The notes beneath the pieces were generated by a model, which searched no databases, had not been told where the DNA came from, and worked only from the letters and a program-made list of their open reading frames with translations. A DNA stretch of 64,000 nt from Streptomyces sp. ISL-11 (lineage in GTDB: Bacteria > Actinomycetota > Actinomycetes > Streptomycetales > Streptomycetaceae), in NCBI RefSeq assembly GCF_018614525.1, contig NZ_JAGGOL010000029.1, forward strand, positions 141,465-205,464, read 5' to 3'. The stretch's first letter is position 1, and the number at the start of each line of letters is the position of its first letter. This document shows positions 1 to 8,493 of this stretch, piece after piece. The position numbers and the translations under genes were made by a program.

Positions 1-342
1 TGGGTGCTCACCGTCACCCACGGCACCGCCGAGGCGCTCGCGCTCGCCAAGGGCCTCGGCGTGGACCCGGCCGGCTTCCTCGACGCGGTCGAGGGCGGGC
101 CGCTGGACATGGGCTATCTGCGGGCCAAGGCGCGGCTGATCCTCGACGATGCCCTCACCCCGCCCAGCTTCGCCACCGAGACGGCCGAGAAGGACGCCCG
201 GCTGATCGTCGAGGCGGGCGAGCGGGCCGGGGTGCGGCTGGACGTCGCGGCCGCGGGCGCCGAGCGCTTCCGCCGGGCCGCCGAGCGGGGCCACGGGCGG
301 GAGGACATGGCGGCCTCGTACTTCGCCAGCTTCGACGACTGA
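1..342 (+). CDS. NAD(P)-dependent oxidoreductase, 3-hydroxyisobutyrate dehydrogenase type (C-terminal part)
   Basis: Only the last ~113 codons are in the window; the reading frame is open at base 1 and ends with TGA at 340-342. The visible part is all-helical and matches the C-terminal domain of the 6-phosphogluconate/3-hydroxyisobutyrate dehydrogenase superfamily: an early conserved lysine-poor helix with AEALALAKGLGVDPAGFLDA, then the KDARLIVEAGERAGV segment and a closing GHGREDMAASY motif typical of the family's last helix. The Rossmann domain lies upstream, outside the window. The substrate cannot be told from this part. It converges on the esterase gene that follows. Confidence 0.75.
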   Translation, partial: WVLTVTHGTAEALALAKGLGVDPAGFLDAVEGGPLDMGYLRAKARLILDDALTPPSFATETAEKDARLIVEAGERAGVRLDVAAAGAERFRRAAERGHGREDMAASYFASFDD

Positions 343-364
343 CGAGGCTGACGAGGACGAGGTC

Positions 365-380
365 GACCCGCGAGCGGGTC
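365..380. terminator. Short hairpin between convergent genes
   Basis: GACCCGC-GA-GCGGGTC is a perfect 7-bp stem. It sits between two convergent genes and touches the stop codon of the esterase gene. There is no T-run, so it is only a candidate bidirectional terminator. Confidence 0.4.
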
Positions 381-1488
381 AGGATGCCGGGATCGGGTCC
401 GACAGCTGCTCGCTGATGAACTGGATCGGGCCCTGGCCCATGCTCGGGACGTACGTGGCGGCGTCGTGCTTGCCGCCCGGTATCTCCTTGACCGTGGTGT
501 GCACCGGCCCGGTCCCGTACTGCGCCACGAACTTCTTGACCCCCTCGATGGTGATGGGGTCCTCGCGCGTGCCGTACTGGAAGGCGATGTAGACGTCGGG
601 GCCCTTGCGGGCGATCAGGTCCTTCGCCAGCAGCTTCGGGTCGTTCTCGTCCCGCTCCTTGGGGTGGCCCTTCCACAGCGGGGAGTCCGGGTAGAAGTCC
701 GGGCCGGAGGCTATCGCGGCCTTGAACTGGTCCGGGTGCTTCAGGACGGCCTTCATGCCGGCGAAGCCGCCGGAGGAGGAGCCCATGAAGGCCCAGCCGT
801 CGCGCGACTTGATCGTGCGGAAGTTGGCCTTCATCAGGTCCGGGACGTCCTCGGTCAGCCAGGTGCCCATCTTCGGCTGGCCCGGTATGTCACTGCCGTC
901 CCAGTACGTGCCGTTGTTCTTGGGGTTCAGGATCGGCATGGCCAGGAGGAACGGCTTGCTCTTGCCCTCGGCGTACCACTTGGAGATCGAGGACTGGAGC
1001 TTGAGGTTGGTGCCCATCCAGTAGTTGTTCGGGAAACCGGGGCCACCGGGCAGGGCGATCAGGACCGGGAAGCCGTGCTTGTCGAACTTCGGGTTGGTGT
1101 ACTCCCTGGGTGCCCATACCCAGACCTTGCCGGTGAAACCGGACTTCTTGCCCTCCAGGGTGGTTTCGGCGATGTGCGTGCCGTCGCCCAGGGTCTCGGA
1201 GTTCTTGAAGTCGGCGACCGGGCCGGTCGGCATGAGGACCTTGGAGTCCGGGGCCGGGGCACCGTTCGCCCCGCCGGCCTGACCGCCGGAGCCACCGGCG
1301 GCCTGGTCCTGGCCGAAGCTCACCGGCTTGCCCTTGTCGGAGAACGGGCCGATCTTCAGGTAGTTCAGGACGCCGGCGGTTATCAGCCCGAGCACGGCTA
1401 TGGACGCCACCGTGAGGGTCCATCGTTTGGCACGACGCGCACGCACGTGCCCCTGGGACCGGTACGTCCCGCTGTTCGCTTGTGTCAT
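379..1488 (-). CDS. Membrane-anchored or secreted alpha/beta-hydrolase (esterase family)
   Basis: 369 residues from an ATG preceded by a GGAG ribosome-binding site. The longer upstream frame has no coding character. An RRAKR basic stretch is followed by one hydrophobic segment (residues ~24-43), so the protein is probably exported or anchored with the catalytic domain outside. A Gly/Ala-rich linker (60-80) leads to an esterase-D/feruloyl-esterase-like hydrolase fold. The nucleophile elbow is GSSSGG with the probable catalytic Ser238, and the late GGKHDAA motif carries a probable catalytic histidine. The natural substrate is unknown; mycolyltransferase-like and acetyl-xylan-like relatives share this fold. 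The gene stands alone, convergent with the upstream dehydrogenase. Confidence 0.8.
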   Translation of the reverse strand: MTQANSGTYRSQGHVRARRAKRWTLTVASIAVLGLITAGVLNYLKIGPFSDKGKPVSFGQDQAAGGSGGQAGGANGAPAPDSKVLMPTGPVADFKNSETLGDGTHIAETTLEGKKSGFTGKVWVWAPREYTNPKFDKHGFPVLIALPGGPGFPNNYWMGTNLKLQSSISKWYAEGKSKPFLLAMPILNPKNNGTYWDGSDIPGQPKMGTWLTEDVPDLMKANFRTIKSRDGWAFMGSSSGGFAGMKAVLKHPDQFKAAIASGPDFYPDSPLWKGHPKERDENDPKLLAKDLIARKGPDVYIAFQYGTREDPITIEGVKKFVAQYGTGPVHTTVKEIPGGKHDAATYVPSMGQGPIQFISEQLSDPIPAS

Positions 1489-1610
1489 CACGTCGCTCCG
1501 GACATTGATCGCGCTGTCCCGAAGGACATGACCGTCTGGTTCCGCCCTTGTGGAGGGCCAAAGGTGCCGCCGGGGTTCCGCACCCCGGCTATGATCTGCG
1601 CCGCTCACGC

Positions 1611-1658
1611 AAAAGCGTCGGCCCCCACGACCCCGGACCGGGATCGTGAAGGCCGACG
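1611..1658 (-). terminator. Rho-independent terminator of the fab operon
   Basis: On the minus strand, 18 nt after the fabF stop, an outer 8-bp stem (CGTCGGCC/GGCCGACG) encloses a second imperfect stem (CACGA..TCGTG). It is followed by TTTT at the exit. Position, stem and T-run fit the end of the fasR-fabD-fabH-acpP-fabF transcription unit. Confidence 0.75.
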
Positions 1659-1675
1659 TCCGCGCAGGAGCGGGA

Positions 1676-2935
1676 TCAGACCGAACGGAGGGCGAGCACC
1701 ACGTTGTGGCCGCCGAATCCGAAGGAGTTGTTGATCGCCGCGATGGGACCCTCCGGCAGCGGACGGGCCTCGCGGACGATGTCCGCGTCGATGTCCTCGT
1801 CCAGCTCGTCGATGTTGATGGTCGGCGGAGCCATGCGGTGGTACAGGGCGAGCACGGTCGCGACCGTCTCGATGCCGCCGGCGCCACCGAGCAGGTGACC
1901 GGTCATCGACTTGGTCGCGGAGACCGCGACGTGGTCGAGGTCGTCGCCGAGGACCTTGCGCAGCGCCTTGATCTCGGCCGCGTCACCCTGCGGGGTGGAG
2001 GTGGCGTGCGCGTTGAGGTGCACGACCTCCGACGGCTTGAGGTCGGTGGAGTCCAGCAGGTTCTGCAGGGCGGCGGCGATGCCGCGGCCCGTCGGCTCCG
2101 GCTGCGCGATGTGGTGGCTGTCCGCGGACAGGCCCTGGCCCAGCACCTCGCAGTAGACCCGGGCACCACGCGCGGCGGCGTGCTCGGCCGACTCCAGGAT
2201 CACGACGCCGGCGCCCTCACCGAGGACGAAACCGTCACGGCCCTTGTCGTACGGGCGCGACGCCTTCTCCGGCTCGTCGTTGTTCTTCGACATCGCCATC
2301 ATGTTGGCGAAGGCCACGATGGGCAGCGGGTGGATGGCCGCCTCGGTACCGCCGGCGACGACCACGTCGGCACGGCCGGTGCGGATCATCTCGACGGCGT
2401 AGCCGATCGCCTCGGCACCGGACGCGCAGGCGCTGACCGGGGTGTGGACACCGGCCTGGGCGCCCACCTCCAGGCCCACGTTGGCGGACGGGCTGTTGGG
2501 CATCAGCATCGGCACGGTGTGCGGCGAGACTCGGCGGACGCCCTTGTCCTTGAGCACGTCGTACTGGTCGAGCAGGGTGGTCACACCGCCGATGCCGGAG
2601 GCGATGACCGTGCCCAGACGCTCGGGGGCGATGGCCGGGTCCTCGCCGGCCTTGGCGGTGTAACCCGCGTCGGCCCACGCCTCACGGGCCGCGATCAGCG
2701 CGAGCTGCGCCGAGCGGTCCAGCTTGCGGGTGAGCGGGCGGGGAAGGACGTCCTCGGGGTCCACGGCCGCGCGGGCGGCGATGCGGACGGGCAGGTCGGC
2801 GAAGCGCTCGCCCTCCAGGGGCTTGACGCCGGAACGGCCGGCGAGCATGGCTTCCCAGGTCGAAGCGCTGTCGCCACCCAGCGGTGTGGTTGCGCCGATA
2901 CCGGTGACGACCACGGTGCGATTGGTCGGGTTCAC
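1676..2935 (-). CDS. fabF: Beta-ketoacyl-ACP synthase II
   Basis: KAS II of type II fatty-acid synthesis: condenses malonyl-ACP with acyl-ACP to lengthen the chain. 419 residues, the usual length. The Cys-His-His triad is visible as Cys170 (TPVSACASGAEA), His310 (NAHATSTPQGD) and His347 (SMTGHLLGGAGG), with the C-terminal FGFGGHN glycine-rich loop that lines the active site. It is the last gene of the fab operon, 67 bp after acpP, and is followed by a clear terminator. In Streptomyces this FabF serves the primary, branched-chain-starter fatty acid synthase rather than a polyketide pathway; the absence of a chain-length-factor neighbour supports that here. Confidence 0.96.
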   Translation of the reverse strand: MNPTNRTVVVTGIGATTPLGGDSASTWEAMLAGRSGVKPLEGERFADLPVRIAARAAVDPEDVLPRPLTRKLDRSAQLALIAAREAWADAGYTAKAGEDPAIAPERLGTVIASGIGGVTTLLDQYDVLKDKGVRRVSPHTVPMLMPNSPSANVGLEVGAQAGVHTPVSACASGAEAIGYAVEMIRTGRADVVVAGGTEAAIHPLPIVAFANMMAMSKNNDEPEKASRPYDKGRDGFVLGEGAGVVILESAEHAAARGARVYCEVLGQGLSADSHHIAQPEPTGRGIAAALQNLLDSTDLKPSEVVHLNAHATSTPQGDAAEIKALRKVLGDDLDHVAVSATKSMTGHLLGGAGGIETVATVLALYHRMAPPTINIDELDEDIDADIVREARPLPEGPIAAINNSFGFGGHNVVLALRSV

Positions 2936-3002
2936 AGGAATTCTGTCTCCACGATTAGAGGTGCTGGAACCGCCACCGCTGGGGTGGCGACAAACGCTGT
3001 GA

Positions 3003-3251
3003 TCAGCTCTGGTGCTTGAGGATGTAGTCGGCAGCGTCGCCGACCGTCTTCAGGTGCTTGACGTCCTCGTCCGGGATCTTGACGTCGAAGCGCTCTTCGG
3101 CGGCGACGACGACCTCGACCATGGACAGCGAGTCGACGTCCAGGTCGTCGGTGAAGGACTTGTCCAGCTGGACGTCCTCGACGGGGATACCGGCGATCTC
3201 GTTGACGATCTCGGCGAGGCCCTTGAGGATCTCTTCCTGAGTGGCGGCCAT
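3003..3251 (-). CDS. acpP: Acyl carrier protein (fatty acid synthesis)
   Basis: 82-residue acidic, helical carrier protein that holds the growing acyl chain on a phosphopantetheine arm. The attachment serine is Ser41 in the DLDVDSLSMVE motif. The start is the ATG that gives MAATQEE; the upstream extension of the frame has no ACP homology. It lies between fabH (103 bp upstream) and fabF (67 bp downstream), as expected for the Streptomyces fab operon. The slightly larger upstream gap could hold an extra promoter or a processing site, since ACP is needed in excess; no site is obvious. Confidence 0.97.
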   Translation of the reverse strand: MAATQEEILKGLAEIVNEIAGIPVEDVQLDKSFTDDLDVDSLSMVEVVVAAEERFDVKIPDEDVKHLKTVGDAADYILKHQS

Positions 3252-3354
3252 TGTGGCGCTCCTTCGTTCTGTGCGGTGGGACTGCGTGGTGTGGAACTGG
3301 CTGTTGCGGCGGGTCCCGCGCGGCACGGCCTGGGCCGGGCAGCGCGGATCTCGC

Positions 3355-4401
3355 CTAGGGGAGGGTAACGACCGTCGCGGCGTACACGAGACCCGCCCCG
3401 AAACCGATGACGAGGGCGGTGTCCCCGCTCTTCGCCGCCCCGGTGGCCAGAAGTCGCTCCATGGCCAGCGGGATGGAGGCGGCGGACGTGTTGCCCGTGG
3501 TCTCCACATCGCGGGCCACCGTGACGGTCTCCGGCAGCTTGAGGGTCTTCACCATCGAATCGATGATCCGCATGTTCGCCTGGTGCGGGATGAAGACGTC
3601 CAGGTCCTCGGGGCTGACCCCGGCGTCGTCCAGCGCCTGCTGGGCGACCTTCGCCATCTCGAAGACGGCCCAGCGGAACACCGCCTGGCCCTCCTGGGTG
3701 ATGGCGGGGTACCGGATCTCGTCGGCCGACAGCCGGACCTCGGGGCCCTGGCCGCCGGGGACGGGAGTGGTGCGGTAGACGTCCCAGGCGTGGGTCTGCT
3801 TGATCGTGTGGGACTTGTCGCCCTCGGAACCCCAGACCGTCGGGCCGATCGCCGGCTCCTTCGACGGACCGACGACCACGGCGCCCGCGCCGTCGCCGAA
3901 CAGGAAGGCCGTCGCGCGGTCCTCCAGATCCGTCAGGTCCGACAACCGCTCCACGCCGATGACCAGGACATATTCGGCCGATCCCTCGACCACCATGCCC
4001 TTGGCCAGCGTGAGGCCGTAGCCGAAGCCCGCGCAGCCCGCGGAGATGTCGAACGCGGCGGGCTTGCCCGCGCCGATCTTGTACGCGATCTCGGTGGCGA
4101 TCGCCGGGGTCTGCTTGAAGTGCGACACCGTCGAGACGATGACGCCGCCGATCTGCTCGGGCGTGATCCCCGCGTCGGCGATGGCCTTGCCGGACGCCTC
4201 GACCGACATCGCCGACACCGTCTCGTCCGGGCTCGCCCAGTGCCGCGTGGCGATGCCCGAGCGGGAACGGATCCACTCGTCGGACGACTCGATGTGCTTG
4301 AGGATCTCCTCGTTCGGGACGACCCGTGTGGGGCGGTAGCCGCCCACACCGAGGATGCGCGCGTAGGGGGCGCCCTTGCTGGGCTTGATCTTCGCGGTCA
4401 T
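3355..4401 (-). CDS. fabH: Beta-ketoacyl-ACP synthase III
   Basis: Starts fatty-acid synthesis by condensing a short acyl-CoA starter (in Streptomyces also branched ones) with malonyl-ACP. 348 residues. The Cys-His-Asn triad is present: Cys123 (DISAGCAGFGYG), His273 (IPHQANMRI) and Asn304 (ETTGNTSAAS). The chosen ATG gives MTAKIKPSKG, and the start lies 14 bp after the fabD stop, which fits translation within one operon. The N-terminal extension of about 10 residues before the conserved ILGVGGYRP is common in actinomycete FabH. Confidence 0.96.
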   Translation of the reverse strand: MTAKIKPSKGAPYARILGVGGYRPTRVVPNEEILKHIESSDEWIRSRSGIATRHWASPDETVSAMSVEASGKAIADAGITPEQIGGVIVSTVSHFKQTPAIATEIAYKIGAGKPAAFDISAGCAGFGYGLTLAKGMVVEGSAEYVLVIGVERLSDLTDLEDRATAFLFGDGAGAVVVGPSKEPAIGPTVWGSEGDKSHTIKQTHAWDVYRTTPVPGGQGPEVRLSADEIRYPAITQEGQAVFRWAVFEMAKVAQQALDDAGVSPEDLDVFIPHQANMRIIDSMVKTLKLPETVTVARDVETTGNTSAASIPLAMERLLATGAAKSGDTALVIGFGAGLVYAATVVTLP

Positions 4402-4415
4402 GCTCTCGGGGCTCC

Positions 4416-5369
4416 TTATTCGGCCGGGGTCGCGGCGTCGGGGGCGTACTCGGCGACCAGGGCGCGCGCCGCGTCGAGGTCGTCCGGGGTCTTGAGCGCG
4501 AGAGTCCGAACGCCCGGCAGGGCGCGCTTGGCGAGGCCCACCAGGGTGCCGCCCGGCGCGAGCTCGATCATCGCGGTGACGCCCTGGGCCTTGAACGTCT
4601 CCATGCACAGGTCCCAGCGGACCGGGTTCGCCACCTGGCCGACCAGCCGGCGTACGACGTCCTCGCCCGAGGCGACGACCGCGCCGTCCTTGTTCGAGAC
4701 GTAGCGGGTGCGCGGATCGGCCGGGGCCAGCTCGCGCACGGCCGACTCCAGCGCCGCCACGGCCGGGGCCATGTGGTGCGTGTGGAACGCGCCCGCGACC
4801 TTCAGCGGGACGACCCGCCGGGTGCCCTCGGGCTTGTCCTCGGCCAGCGCGGCCAGCTGCTCGGCGGTGCCCGCCGCCACGATCTGGCCCGCGCCGTTGA
4901 CGTTCGCCGGGGTCAGACCGAGCTTCTCCAGATGCGGCAGGACCACGTCGGGCTCGCCGCCCAGCAGTGCCGCCATACCGGTCTCGGTGACCGCCGCCGC
5001 CTCGGCCATGGCCAGGCCGCGCTTGCGTACGAGCTCCAGTGCGGCCCGCTCGGGCAGCACACCGGTCAGGGCGGCCGCGGCGAGCTCGCCGACGCTGTGG
5101 CCGGCGGCCGCGCCGACGTGGCGGTCGAGGTCATCGGCCGTCGCGAAGAGCTGCCGCGCCGAGAGCAGCGCGGAGGCCACCAGCAGCGGCTGGGCCACGG
5201 CGGTGTCGCGGATCTCGTCCGCGTCGGCGTTCGTGCCGTAGTGGACCAGGTCCAGGTCGATGGCGGCCGACCACTCCGCGAGGCGTCCGGTGACGCCGGG
5301 GAGGTCGAGCCAGGGGGTCAGGAAGCCGGGCGTCTGAGCGCCCTGGCCGGGAGCGACGAGTACGAGCAC
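4416..5369 (-). CDS. fabD: Malonyl-CoA:ACP transacylase
   Basis: Loads malonate from CoA onto ACP for the fab operon (and, in Streptomyces, often for type II polyketide synthases). 317 residues with the GQGAQ motif at residues 8-12, nucleophile Ser92 in GHSVGE, and the later GAFHTHHM histidine region. The GTG giving MLVLVAPGQGAQ is chosen because the family normally begins there; a GTG two codons upstream (5375), with a GAGAGAG stretch just ahead, is equally possible. The 89-bp gap to fasR holds the likely fab promoter, where FasR is known to act in S. coelicolor. Confidence 0.95.
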   Translation of the reverse strand: MLVLVAPGQGAQTPGFLTPWLDLPGVTGRLAEWSAAIDLDLVHYGTNADADEIRDTAVAQPLLVASALLSARQLFATADDLDRHVGAAAGHSVGELAAAALTGVLPERAALELVRKRGLAMAEAAAVTETGMAALLGGEPDVVLPHLEKLGLTPANVNGAGQIVAAGTAEQLAALAEDKPEGTRRVVPLKVAGAFHTHHMAPAVAALESAVRELAPADPRTRYVSNKDGAVVASGEDVVRRLVGQVANPVRWDLCMETFKAQGVTAMIELAPGGTLVGLAKRALPGVRTLALKTPDDLDAARALVAEYAPDAATPAE

Positions 5370-5458
5370 CCTCACACTCTCTCTCGTGGACGGCCTCGGC
5401 CACCCGTGGGGACAGGGACCAAGAACCGTCAGGGGAATTGTTGATGTTCGACAAAAGG

Positions 5459-6643
5459 CTAGATCCGCGACTCCGCGTCGGCCAGACGGCCCAGGATGAG
5501 CGCGATGCGCAGCGTGAAGGCCGAACGTACGTCGGAGGGTGACCAGCCGGTGACGTCCGTCACACGTCGGAGGCGGTATCTCACGGTGTTCGGGTGGACG
5601 AACAGCATCCGCGCCGCACCTTCCAGGCTACTGGCCTGCTCCAGATACACGCTCAGGGTTTCCAGCAGAGCCGAGCCCGCTTCCTCCAGCGGTCTGTAGA
5701 TCTCCTCCACCAACTGCTCACGCGCGGTGACGTCACCGGCCATCGCGCGCTCCGGAAGAAGATCGTCCGCGAGGACCGGACGAGGTGCGTCCGGCCACGC
5801 CGCGCACGCCTTCAGACCCGCCGCCGCGGCCTGCGCGGAACGCGTCGCCGCCAGCAGGTCCGACACCACCGGACCGGCCACCACGGGACCGGCCGCGAAC
5901 GGCCCGATCAGGGCTTTCGCCGTCTGGAGCGGATTGTCCGAGCCGCCCGCGATCACCACCAGGCGGTCCCCGAGCACACCCGTCAGCACCTGGAGCTTGG
6001 CGTGCCGCGAGGCCCGCCGGATGGCCTCGACGGTCAGCTCGCTGTCCCCGTTCGGGGCGGTCCCCAGCACCACCGAGACGTGCGCGGGCGAATTCCAGCC
6101 CAGCGCGGCCGCCCGGGACAGCGCGCCCTCGTCGGCCTCGCCGGACAGCACGGCGTTGACCACCAGCGACTCCAGCCGGGCGTCCCACGCGCCGCGCGCC
6201 TCGGCGGCCTGCGCGTACACCTGAGCGGTGGCGAAGGCGATCTCCCGCGCGTAGACGAGCAGCGCCTCGCGCAGCACCGACTCGTCGCCGGGCGCGGCCA
6301 CCTCGTCGATCGCCGACTCCATGACCTCGATGGTGGTACGGACCATCTCGACCGTCTGGCGCAGCGTGATCGCCCGGGTCAGCTCCCTGGGGGCCGTGCC
6401 GAAGACGTCCGTACTGATCGCCTGCGGTGTCTCCGGATGCCGGAACCACTCGGTGAAGGCCGCGATACCGGCCTGGGCGACCAGCCCGATCCAGGAGCGG
6501 TTCTCCGGGGGCATCGCCCGGTACCACGGCAGCTGGGCATCCATCCGGGCGATGGCGGCGGCGGCCAGAGTTCCGGACGACTTCTCCAGGCGGCGCAGGG
6601 TGGCACTGTGAGGATGCGGGGTGTTAGCGGCGGGTTCAGGCAC
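5459..6643 (-). CDS. fasR: PucR-type regulator FasR, activator of the fatty-acid synthase operon
   Basis: 394-residue protein with a long N-terminal sensory region and a C-terminal PucR-family helix-turn-helix (LEGAARMLFVHPNTVRYRLRRVTDVTGWSPSDVRSAF, residues ~345-382). Its place immediately upstream of and co-oriented with fabD-fabH-acpP-fabF is the arrangement described for FasR in S. coelicolor, where it activates transcription of these genes. Here the start is GTG and no other in-frame start improves the fit. It probably binds in the gap before fabD (5370-5458); a TTGT-N9-ACAA arrangement there is a candidate but is not proven. Confidence 0.88.
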   Translation of the reverse strand: MPEPAANTPHPHSATLRRLEKSSGTLAAAAIARMDAQLPWYRAMPPENRSWIGLVAQAGIAAFTEWFRHPETPQAISTDVFGTAPRELTRAITLRQTVEMVRTTIEVMESAIDEVAAPGDESVLREALLVYAREIAFATAQVYAQAAEARGAWDARLESLVVNAVLSGEADEGALSRAAALGWNSPAHVSVVLGTAPNGDSELTVEAIRRASRHAKLQVLTGVLGDRLVVIAGGSDNPLQTAKALIGPFAAGPVVAGPVVSDLLAATRSAQAAAAGLKACAAWPDAPRPVLADDLLPERAMAGDVTAREQLVEEIYRPLEEAGSALLETLSVYLEQASSLEGAARMLFVHPNTVRYRLRRVTDVTGWSPSDVRSAFTLRIALILGRLADAESRI

Positions 6644-6699
6644 GGCACAAGCCTGCCTTATTCGGCTCCGGTGCGGGGCCGCCGGGCTACCGTAGGCCG

Positions 6700-7380
6700 A
6701 TGACGCACGTGCGACGCGCCGTACAGCGGGCCCGGGAACGCTTCCAGGGCGGGGACCCGGCGGCCGGGATCGAGACCTGGCACGCCTTCTCCTTCTCCGG
6801 GTTCTACGACCCCGACAACGTCCGGTTCGGGCCGCTGGCGGCCTGCAACGAGGAGCGCCTCGCCGCGGGCGCCGGCTTCCCCGCCCATCCGCACCGTGAC
6901 GTCGAGATCGTCACATGGGTGATCGAGGGCGAGCTCACGCATGAGGACTCCACCACCGGCCGCTCCACGGTCGTCCGGGCCGGCGACCTGGCCCGGCTCA
7001 GCGCGGGGTCGGGGGTGCGGCACTCGGAGCGGAACGAGGGGGCGGGGCCGCTGCGGTTCGTCCAGATGTGGCTGACGCCGTCGGATTATGGGGGCGAGGC
7101 GTCGTACGAGGTGCTGCGGAGCTTCTCCGGCGGGACGCCGTGCGCCCTCGCGCGGGCGGATGCGGTGCTGCATGTCCGCCGGGGGGCCGGTGCGGTGCCG
7201 CTGCCGGATGCGCCTTGGGTGTACGTGCATGTGGTCCGGGGGGCCGTGCGGATCGGTGGGGACGAGCTGTCGGCCGGGGACGCGGTGCGGATTCTGGATG
7301 CGGAGGGGGTTGTCGCGGAGCCGGTGGGGGAGGCGGAGCTGCTGGTGTGGGAGATGCATGCGGAGCCGCGATTTGGGTGA
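6700..7380 (+). CDS. Pirin family protein (bicupin)
   Basis: 226 residues. The N-terminal cupin has the metal-binding pattern of pirins: FPAHPHRDVEIVTWVIEGELTHEDSTG supplies two histidines and the later His, and LSAGSGVRHSE contributes the last ligand. The shortened C-terminal half matches the YhhW/quercetinase-like branch rather than full-length nuclear pirins. Known members are iron-binding redox or quercetin 2,3-dioxygenase-like enzymes, or modulate metabolic enzymes; the role here is not clear. It stands divergent from fasR, 56 bp apart, and its 3' end is bounded by a repeat-borne hairpin. Confidence 0.85.
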   Translation: MTHVRRAVQRARERFQGGDPAAGIETWHAFSFSGFYDPDNVRFGPLAACNEERLAAGAGFPAHPHRDVEIVTWVIEGELTHEDSTTGRSTVVRAGDLARLSAGSGVRHSERNEGAGPLRFVQMWLTPSDYGGEASYEVLRSFSGGTPCALARADAVLHVRRGAGAVPLPDAPWVYVHVVRGAVRIGGDELSAGDAVRILDAEGVVAEPVGEAELLVWEMHAEPRFG

Positions 7381-7401
7381 GGGTTGGGCTTTTTTCCCCG
7401 A

Positions 7402-7463
7402 CCCGCCCCTTCCCGAACCGGGGCTCCGCCCCGGACCCCGGTCCTCAATCGCCGGACGGGCTG
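7402..7463 (+). repeat. Intergenic hairpin repeat (62-bp module), copy 1
   Basis: The module has a CCCGCCCCTTCCCGAA lead, then the stem CCGGGGC-TCC-GCCCCGG (7418-7434), then a tail ending GCCGGACGGGCTG. It is nearly identical, in the opposite orientation, to 32243-32306, and partly present at 9995-10033. It lies between convergent pirin and serine-hydrolase genes and follows a TTTTTT run, so it probably acts as a terminator. A CAGCGGTAGCTGGGGG motif follows at ~7510. Confidence 0.75.
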
Positions 7464-7569
7464 AATTGGTGACCGGCCCGGCACTTTCAAGCCCGGCTGG
7501 GGGCACCTCCCAGCGGTAGCTGGGGGAGATTGAGGCCGACGGGGGCCCGGGGGCGCAGCCCCCGGAAGC

Positions 7570-8385
7570 TCAGGTCGCCAGCTCCCGCAGGACCGCGTCC
7601 GTCAGGGGCGGCCACGCCTCCACCGCCCACGCCCCGAACGCCCTGCTCGCCAGGGCCACGCACGCCGCCCCCGCCTCCGGGTCCACCCACAGGAACGTGC
7701 CCGACTGGCCGAAGTGCCCGTACGTGCGGGGGCTCGACGACGAACCCGTCCAGTGGGGGGACTTGGCGTCGCGGATCTCGAAGCCCAGGCCCCAGTCGTT
7801 CGGGCGCTGGTGGCCGTAGCCGGGGAGGACGCCCGTCACGCCGGGGAAGGCCACCGTCGTCGCCTCGGCCAGGGTCTGCCGCGACAGCAGGCGCGGTGCC
7901 TGGAGCTCCGCCGCGAAGAGGGCCAGATCGTCGACCGTGGAGATGCCGTCCTTGGCCGGCGAGCCCGGGAGGTCCGTGTGCGTCATGCCGAGCGGCTCCA
8001 GCACCGCCTGCCGCAGGTACTCGGGGAAGGGGATGTCCGTCGCCTTGGCGATATGGTCGCCGAGGGCCTCGAAGCCGGCGTTGGAGTACAGCCGCCGGGT
8101 GCCCGGTTGGGCCATCACCCGGTGCTCGTCGAAGGCGAGCCCGGAGGTGTGCGCGAGCAGGTGCCGGACCGTGGAGCCCGCGGGGCCCGCCGGCTCGTCC
8201 AGCTCGATCGCGCCCTCCTCGACGGCGAGCAGCGCGGCGTAGGCGGCGAGCGGTTTGGTGACGGACGCCAGCGGGAAGCGGTGGGCGGTCGGCCCGTGCG
8301 ACCCCGCCCGTGTGCCGTCGGCGCGCACCACCACCACCGCCGCGGTCTCCACCGGCCACTTGTCGATCATCCGCAGGCTCTCCAT
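7570..8385 (-). CDS. Serine hydrolase, beta-lactamase/DD-peptidase-like
   Basis: 271 residues from the ATG giving MESLRMIDKW; no signal peptide, so probably cytoplasmic. The penicillin-binding fold motifs are in order: SVTK (Ser41 acylation site, Lys44), YSN (Tyr100), and HFGQSGT near residue 233 in place of KTG. This is the class-C/esterase-type beta-lactamase family (PF00144), whose soluble members are often esterases or D-amino peptidases; true beta-lactam resistance is not implied. It is divergent from the merR gene, with a MerR-type promoter reading away from it. Confidence 0.85.
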   Translation of the reverse strand: MESLRMIDKWPVETAAVVVVRADGTRAGSHGPTAHRFPLASVTKPLAAYAALLAVEEGAIELDEPAGPAGSTVRHLLAHTSGLAFDEHRVMAQPGTRRLYSNAGFEALGDHIAKATDIPFPEYLRQAVLEPLGMTHTDLPGSPAKDGISTVDDLALFAAELQAPRLLSRQTLAEATTVAFPGVTGVLPGYGHQRPNDWGLGFEIRDAKSPHWTGSSSSPRTYGHFGQSGTFLWVDPEAGAACVALASRAFGAWAVEAWPPLTDAVLRELAT

Positions 8386-8428
8386 GGCAAGGAGCCTAAC
8401 CCGGAGCGGGATTCCCTCCGGAACTCGC

Positions 8429-8459
8429 TTGCTTCGAGTGCACTCCAAGTCTCTAGCGT
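8429..8459 (+). promoter_or_regulatory. MerR-type promoter with overlong spacer and operator dyad
   Basis: A -35 element TTGCTT (8429-8434) and a -10 element TAGCGT (8454-8459) are separated by exactly 19 bp, the overlong spacing of MerR-controlled promoters. The dyad CTTCGAGTGCACTCCAAG (8432-8449), built around the perfect palindrome GAGTGCACTC, fills the spacer. It lies 35 bp upstream of the merR start codon, so the regulator probably controls its own gene and the aldo-keto reductase. Confidence 0.8.
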
Positions 8460-8493
8460 GGAGCCCGAAGCGAAGGCACAAGGGGGAATCCGC

